Shown: positions 58,071 to 64,000 of the stretch, one piece after another
Numbering within the stretch: position 1 is the first letter of the stretch
Layout of the letters: each line of letters starts with the position of its first letter
Source: Populus alba
Lineage: Eukaryota; Streptophyta; Magnoliopsida; Malpighiales; Salicaceae
Assembly (NCBI RefSeq): GCF_005239225.2
Contig: NC_133294.1
Location: 3,410,001 to 3,474,000 of the forward strand
Direction of reading: 5' to 3'
Length of the DNA stretch: 64,000 nucleotides
The notes under the pieces: model-generated
Told to the model about the DNA's origin: nothing
What the model saw: only the letters and a program-made list of their open reading frames with translations
Databases searched by the model: none
Position numbers and translations under genes: made by a program

Positions 58071-59172
58071 CCGTCTTATGATGACGAGTATAGACACCTC
58101 AGATGGAAGGTGTGTGGGCTAAGATTAGAGACTTGGTTCAGACCGCCCCATGACGACAGGCAGAGACACCTCAGATAGAAGGTGTGAGGACCATGGTATG
58201 AGTCCATGTTCAGGCCGTCTCATAACGACAAGCGGAGACACCTCAGACAGAAGGTGTGAGGACCATGATATGAGTCCAAGATCAGGTCGTCTCATGATGA
58301 CAGGCGGAGACACCTCATATGAAAGGTGTGAGGACCATGATATGGGTCCATGTTTAGACCGTCTCATGACGACATGCGAAGACACCTCAGATGAAAGGTG
58401 TGAGGACCATGATATGGGTCCATGTTCAGACCGTCTCATGACGACAGGCGAAGACACCTCAGATGAAAGGTGTGAGGACCATGATATGGGTCCATGTTCA
58501 GACCGTCTCATGACGACAGGCGAAGACACCTCATGACGACAGGCGGAGACACCTCAGATGAAAGGTGTGAGGACCTTGATATGAGTCCATATTCAGGCCG
58601 TCTCATAACGACAGGCGGAGACACCTCAGACGAAAGGTGTGAGGACCTTGATATGAGTCCATGTTCAGGTCGTCTCATGACGACAGGCGGAGACACCTCA
58701 GACGGATGGTGTGAGGACCATGATATGAGTCCATGTTCAGGCCGTCTCATGACGACAGGTGGAGACACCTTAGATAAAAGGTGTGAGGACCATGATATGA
58801 GTCCATATTCAGACCGTCTCATGACGACAGACGGAGACACCTCAGACAGAAGGTGTGAGGACCATGATATGTGTCCATTTCAAACCGCCGCATGATGACG
58901 AGCAGAAACACCTCGGATGGATGGTATGAGGGCCATAATGTGAGCCCATTTCAGACCGCCGCATGACAACGGGCGGAGACACCTCAGAGGAAGGTGTGGG
59001 CCACGATGTGAGCCCAGATTCAAACCGCCGCATGACGACGAGCAAAGACACCTCAGAAGAAGGTGTGTGGGCCATGATAGGAGCACCAGATTTAGCTCGC
59101 CGCATGACGACGAGCGGAGACACCTGAGGAGAAGGTGTGAGGGCCAGGATAGAAGCCCCAATTCAGAACGCC
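58071..59172 (+). repeat. 72-bp tandem array, about 15 units
   Basis: Each unit contains CGTCTCATGACGACAGGCGG, AGACACCTCAGATGAAAGG, TGTGAGGACCATGATATGAG and TCCATGTTCAG. The period is 72 bp (58150 to 58222), that is 24 codons, so any frame free of stops in one unit stays open through the array on both strands. From about 58860 units are more diverged (GCATGACGACGAGC, GGGCCA..GAGCCC). No protein family is recognised. It is probably the internal array of a non-autonomous LTR element. Confidence 0.85.
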
Positions 59173-59689
59173 CCAGAGCCGATGTGATGGCTGGATATAA
59201 GTGGACAAGTGTATAGCCAATGAAGAGGCTATGATGAGTATGAAGACAAATGCAGGATTGACTTTTATGGATATTGCCCCCATGCTAAAGATCAATGAGC
59301 TAGAAGACATTTACCTTGGACAATAAGTGGGTGACTTGTGGAGCATTAAGATGCGACTGCTATGAAGGAGCAGAGGGCATGCGCAGGTTCCGGGAACAAG
59401 TTGACTCTTGTCAAGGTGGTGAGCTCGGTGAAAGCATTGTAATACTCAGAGTATGAAGATAGATATGGATTAACCTTTAATGGGCTGCCCCTATAAGTAA
59501 AGGTGGATAGCTACCTGGACTCTTGAGACTAAGAGTGAGAGACTCATGAAGAAGTAAGGCGTGGTTCCTAAGGTGGAACAGAGGGCAAACGCAACTCCTG
59601 GATGAGTAGACTCTTGGAAGAGTGGTGAGCTCGTGATCACATTAAAATACTCAATGACTGTCGCACTTGGGAATATCAGTTTGAGGGGG
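59173..59689 (+). other. spacer between the 72-bp array and the LTR
   Basis: It contains short direct repeats: AGAGGGCA(T/A)(G/A)CGCA phrases near 59370 and 59580, and GTGGTGAGCTCG near 59417 and 59620. It ends with a purine tract (TTGAGGGGGTG, 59681-59691) before the LTR. No gene is seen. Confidence 0.5.
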
Positions 59690-60504
59690 TGTTGTAAGCC
59701 TTGATGTAAGGCTTGATAAATCATTCCGAGCCAAGCATGGTTGATATGCTTGAAGGGGAATGTTGTTCCAGAGACAAGCGTTAAACACTCTTCAGATGAG
59801 ATGTGACAAACCATCTAGTTGAAGTGATCCTTTGAAGTGAGCAAAGGGGTGCTTGGTTGACTCTGTTGATTGAAAGGTTTGGCAAGTACCTGTAAACTTG
59901 GCCACAGACGCTCTCAGAATGGTAAGCTTGGAAGAGCTGCAAGATGCAAGCATGTGCTGAAGAAGCAAGAGGACAATTGCCCCACATGAATGGCAAATGG
60001 GGTGATTGTTAGGTATGTTGCCATTACATGTGCAATAAATGGTGGCTACAACCATTGACTTTGGTAGCCACCATTATTAAAGAAGAGAAGAAGTTGGCAG
60101 CAGCCTTTGTTGAAGAAGAGATGAGTTTGGCAGCCACCATTTATGACAAAGGAGCAAGAGGAGCTGCCATTGATGCCTATAAATAGAGGCATACATTAGA
60201 GAGCAAAATGAGAGTGAAAGTAGAGCCACATATGAGAGAAATGTAGGAGAGAGTGGGCTGCCAATGCAGCCAGCAGTAGCTGCCATTGCAGCACTAAGAA
60301 GAGAGAAATAGAGTGAGGTTGAGAGTTGCTAAAGAGGGAATAATTCCTTCTTCTCTATTGTTGTAAATCTTGTTCTCTCCCTATATAATCAAATGGCTTC
60401 TCCCGTGGATGTAGGCAGTTTGCCGAACCACGTTAAATATTGTGTCAGTATGCTTGCCCTCCCGAGAGCAAAGATCAGTACATCACCAGTCGGAATTCCC
60501 TACA
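59690..60504 (+). repeat. LTR of the array-bearing element (5' partner absent)
   Basis: It starts TGTTGTAAGCC after a purine tract and ends GGAATTCCCTACA. A CCTATAAATAGAGGC box lies at 60176-60190 and a probable leader follows. A different start, TGTTAGGTATG at 60007 after AAATGGGGTGATT, is also possible. No matching LTR occurs to the left in the window, so the element is truncated there. Confidence 0.6.
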
Positions 60505-60630
60505 AAAAGTACAAAGTCAACAGATGTTCTGCAAGATGAAACTACCTCAGAGCTCTGCAGATTAATGAAAATTATCAATGAGGACATTACCATCCCCATT
60601 TGATGTTCTCTCCAGCTGATCATAATCCCC

Positions 60631-60863
60631 TTGTTGCTGCTCACCATTTTCCAAGGCTGTGAACTCTACAAACCCATTTTATGTTTTCTCTTAATGATGA
60701 TAGCAACTCATCAAACACTAGTGATGATGTACATGTAACGAAAGCAGAAATAGCTTCTCATATTTTTAGAAATTACTATTGCAGTGACCGTTATGATTTT
60801 GATAACGAAATTATTATGTGTTTTTTTGAAAAGAAATTAAATGTGAAAATAATGATGAGCTGA
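60631..60863 (+). pseudogene. chimeric TNL flank and C-terminal exon shard
   Basis: Bases 60631-60694 match the unit's 3'-flank relic (47965-48030, CCTTGTTGCTGCTCACCATT). At 60695 the sequence switches to the last codons of the C-terminal exon of copy C (SSNTSDDVHV, AEIASHIFRNYYCSD; 32430-32530) and continues collinear with the 3' flank of C. It is a rearrangement junction, not a gene. Confidence 0.75.
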
Positions 60864-60959
60864 GTTGATTTTTTCTTAGATTTGGTGTAATATTGAAAGC
60901 TTTATAAAACCTAAAATAATTTGGCACTCAGTGTACAGCTATGAATTTGCATCGTGTTT

Positions 60960-61280
60960 TTGTATGAAGCGGGCTAATTTTATTCGTGTCTCGGTGTCCA
61001 GCTACCATCTTCATCAGTCTAAACCACATCAAAGACTTTGGGATCATCCTTAGGCAAGTGTAAAAATAACACCACCCTCACAAACCAAATCATATTTTTC
61101 CTCGTCCATGTAGTTAAGAAGGCCATCATCAGATTCTCTGTTCAACATATCTTTCCCGATGTCTTCTTCATGCACTTTCAATTCCAAATTAATCGAATGG
61201 GAACATTGCTCTTCAGCAACTTGATGTGTCTGTGACAATCCACCAATAGATGTCTGAATCAGAATGTGGTGAAGCTTCAT
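60960..61280 (-). pseudogene. unrecognised coding-like relic, second copy of 32738-32945
   Basis: The minus-strand frame 61280-61050 keeps SQTHQVAEEQ, LELKVHEEDIGKD, DDGLLN and CEGGVIFTL. This copy has about 45 bp more next to it (near 61010-61050) than the first. With one frame change these read DDPKVFDVV, a stop, then TDEDGSWTPRHE. It could be a C-terminal exon of a lost gene. The family is unknown to me. Confidence 0.4.
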
Positions 61281-61984
61281 TTGAATCAGAGTTTAAATGG
61301 AAATGATTATTATTCATATACATAGGGTTAGGATCGGAGCCAACAAAAAGGGAGAAAATTGTTGAAATTAAGGCAAAGGTTGCTATCAGCTAGCTAGTTT
61401 TTAGCTATATTTATCTACATGTTATGGTATTTTCTTTATGTTCTGATTTTTAGACTTGAGTTTAGCTAGATATTTGTTTAACTTAGAATAAGCCTATGTA
61501 GTTATGTAATCCCTTAGACGAAGGGAATTATGGCTGTTATGATTTCTTTCCTTTATGATAAAGATCTTGTAATCTTTGATTTTGTCTGTAAATAAATTTA
61601 AAGGATGACAGTAACCTAGAAGTTCTTGTTATGCCCTTTGTTCTTTGATTAAGCTAATTTCTCTAAATACCATTTGAAGAGCTAACCTTGATCTTTGAAG
61701 AGTTATGATTGAAACACAAGAGATCTTTGAAGAGCAAATGCAAGTTAGTAAATTCATCTTCAAGTGAGGCTTTTGGCTACAAACTCTTACCAGAGAAATC
61801 AAGAAGGAAAAAAGAAAAAGAGAGAGGTTGGCAATCAAATAACTAGCAACAAAGCAACAATCATTGAGGGAAAGAAATGATAGAATAGGGGTGATTATTT
61901 TTTATTCAGTTCGGTTTTTATAAAAAAATAACCAAACTGAATTATTTTTTTAAAAAAACCCTACCTATGAGAGAATATCGTTGA
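61281..61984. other. AT-rich spacer, possible old LTR
   Basis: TGTTGAAATTAAGG at 61363 and the phrase CTTGTAATCTTTGATTTTGT look like the start and the polyadenylation part of a copia-type LTR, but I found no matching target duplication. At 61905-61945 TTCAGTTCGGTTTTT and its inverse form a palindrome typical of a small MITE end. No gene is seen. Confidence 0.4.
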
Positions 61985-63105
61985 GAGTATTCGGTTTTTG
62001 GCCTTTGAGCCCTCACCATTCGGGTAATGTATTTTCTAACCCTACTTCATTTTGAGTGCGCCTTTAAGCCCTTACATCTCGGGTAGTGCGTTTTCTAACC
62101 CTACCTCAATTCAAGTGCGCCTTTGAGCCCTCGCTAACATTTTTCTGGGTAGGTCACCCATTACAATGCGACCAATTCTCCATGTTTTTTTTTTTATTTA
62201 GATAGGTCACCCATTACAATGAGGTCATTCTTCCACTTAGATATGTCACCCATTACAATGAGACCACTCTTTCCTTTTTCTCTGGGTAGGTCACCCATTA
62301 CAATGAGGCCGCACTTCACATTCTTTCCATCTAGGTAGGTCACTCATCATAATGAGACCGTTTTTCACATTCTTTCCACTTGGGTAGGTCACCACCCATT
62401 ACAATGAGACCACTTTTTACACATTCTTTTGTTTTGGTTAAATGAGGTCGCCAGATAGGATCTCAAGTAGCTTTGGTTAAAGGGAATCACCAGATGGGAT
62501 TTCAGGTTGATCGAGCTACACGTATTTTTTAGTTCCAGTTGAATGAGGTCACCAGATGGGATCTCGAGTGGCTTTGGTTAAAGGGAATCGCCAGATGAGA
62601 TTTCAGGTTGACCGAGCTACACACATTTTTTAGTTCCAGTTGAATGAGGTCGCCAGATGAGATCTCAGGTGACTTTGGTTAAAGGGAATCGCTAAATGAG
62701 ATTTCAGGTTGACCGAGTTGCACATATTTTTTGATTTTGGTTTAAAGAGGTCGCCAGATGAAATCTCATGTAGCTTTGGTTAAAGGGAATCGCTAGATGG
62801 GATTTCAGGTTGACCGAGCTACACGTAGTTTTTAGTTCCAGTTGATGAGGTTGCCTGCATATATTTTTTTTTTTTTGGTTTAATGAGGTCGCTAGATGGG
62901 ATCTCGTGTAGCTTTGGTTAAAGGGAATCGCCAGATGGGATTTCAGGTTGATCGAGCTACACACATTTTTTGTTCTAGTTGAATGAGGTCGCCAGATGGG
63001 ATCTCATGTAGCTTTGGTTAAAGAGAATCTTCATATGGGATTTCAGGTTGACCGAACTACACACATTCTTTGGTTTTGGTAAAGAAGGTCGCCATATAGG
63101 GTCTC
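61985..63105 (+). repeat. arrays A, B and C of element 2
   Basis: Array A: about 61985-62130. Array B: about 62145-62410, long units only (GGTAGGTCACCCATTACAAT). Array C: about 62430-63105, six to seven units of roughly 105 bp, more than in element 1. The 37-bp CCCGTACAATG units of element 1 are missing, so that sub-array expanded in element 1 or was lost here. Confidence 0.82.
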
Positions 63106-63255
63106 AGATTAACGGGAAAAAAAAAGGGAGTAAGGTCTTTAGATGAGTGGATATTGAGTAAGTTAAGCAGAGAGAAAGACAAGTTTTCTTTACAAAGCTT
63201 ATTATGCAAAACATTGAGGAGTTTTGCTTCGTAAGCATTGTAAAGAGGGGGCATC

Positions 63256-64000
63256 TGTTGCTACCCAATTTTTGACCCATGTTTTGATAAATTTTCAGAA
63301 AAATCCAAAAATAGAGAAAATCAATGAAAATCCAAAAAATATGTTTTTTTAATATATTTTCATCATTTTAGCATTTTCAACATCGTCTAAAAAAAAATTA
63401 AAATTTTTTAAGGGTCTTTCGAACGGGTTCGACTTTTCACGCGTCATTTTTAAAATCATTGATTTTCCTCATCGAGTCAACGTTGATATTGCTCGTTTTC
63501 AAGAAATACAAAAAAAAAAAAGTAAGAAAAATCAAATTTACAAAAAAAAAAAAAAGTTGAGGGACCAAGTTGGGAGACCTAGCAACATATTTGCCTATAA
63601 ATAGTAGTTTCTAACGCTTGCATAAAAGGGGGGCAATTTAAAAAAAAAAAAAACATAAAGAAAAACCTAAACCTAAACCTAAACCAAGCTAACCAAATAG
63701 CCACCCTCCTCGGTTTGGATTTTGGGAAACACAGTCGCCGCGCCCCCCTGATCAAAAAGAGAAAAACCCAACTCCCAGCCATCAAAAAGCCAGCCGGCGG
63801 TCCTCTGCCACTCTCGACCGCCTCCTCCCCTTGGCCATTTCGTTTTTCCTCTCCAGCCGTTTACCCAAAACCAAAATCGGTTCTCCTTTAAAACAGCCGC
63901 TTCCTGATTGGTCCTTCCCTCTCTCCCAGACCCACACAAACCCAACCACAACTCCCTCTCTTCCTCGATCTCCTCACTTCACAAACCGAAAGAAACCCCC
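63256..64000 (+). repeat. 3' LTR of element 2 (cut by the window edge)
   Basis: It starts TGTTGCTACCC, matching TGTTGTTACCC of element 1. The TATA box TATAAATA is at 63597-63604. Only the first 745 bp are visible. The proline-rich GC stretch after about 63660 differs clearly from that in element 1. Confidence 0.82.

Larger units (their letters stand above)
61985..64000 (+). mobile_element. non-autonomous LTR element 2 (same family as 3862-12274), 5' truncated
   Basis: It begins inside array A, continues through arrays B and C, the polypurine tract (AAAGAGGGGG, 63243-63252) and the 3' LTR, and leaves the window at 64000. The 5' LTR and the first 2.8 kb of interior are absent. It is diverged from element 1 across the LTR. 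Confidence 0.82.

Noticed and set aside
58125..58895. A repeat protein gene in the 72-bp array
   Set aside because: The open frames exist on both strands because the unit is 72 bp and free of stops. No start context, splice sites or family were found. Kept only as a question in the findings.
1..64000. tRNA, rRNA or other structured RNA genes
   Set aside because: Both strands were scanned by eye for cloverleaf-like stretches. Only the tRNA-derived primer-binding sites of the retroelements were seen; a dedicated search was not possible.

Overview
This window is plant nuclear DNA. The AT-rich introns with GT..AG borders, TIR-NB-ARC-LRR (TNL) disease-resistance genes and Ty1/copia and Ty3/gypsy retrotransposons all show that. 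The TNL sequences (start MAAGKYQES, FLSFRGEDTRKNF, GIGGVGKT) look to me like the large Salicaceae TNL family, so poplar or a close relative is likely; that is recognition from memory, not a search.

All TNL copies lie on the + strand and come from one tandemly duplicated unit of gene plus flanks. From left to right they are: copy A (1-3712, cut by the window edge, by a 500-N gap and by an LRR deletion); an orphan exon (14018-14422) and a 52-bp shard (14679-14730); copy B (17021-20324, TIR fused out of frame to NB-ARC by a microhomology deletion); copy C (20789-32531, split by a solo LTR and by a whole copia element); a C-terminal fragment (40566-41700) split by a Harbinger-like MITE; copy E (43012-47032, the best copy, but with a 13-bp deletion that ends the protein at about 842 residues); and shards at 48224 and 60695. 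The ancestral gene structure is TIR exon, NB-ARC exon, linker/early-LRR exon, LRR exon and C-terminal post-LRR (C-JID-like) exon.

Between and inside the genes lie: an 8.4-kb non-autonomous, Tat/Ogre-like LTR element with three internal tandem arrays (3862-12274) and a second copy running off the right edge (61985-64000); a solo LTR of related type (21003-23230); a young antisense copia element with only two in-frame stops (25696-31148); a deleted antisense gypsy element (34994-38307); a decayed sense gypsy element with FIDD-type reverse transcriptase (about 51583-57330); a 72-bp tandem array (58071-59172) followed by an LTR (59690-60504); and MITEs. Several minus-strand coding-like relics recur with the duplicated unit.

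The picture is an NLR cluster decaying by microdeletion, transposon insertion and unequal exchange. I see no complete TNL and no clearly new biological system. The most unusual items are the three-array LTR element, the MHQ in place of MHD in all four copies that retain it, and the microhomology deletion that removes the TIR catalytic glutamate. Some breaks in copy A, next to the assembly gap, may be sequencing errors.
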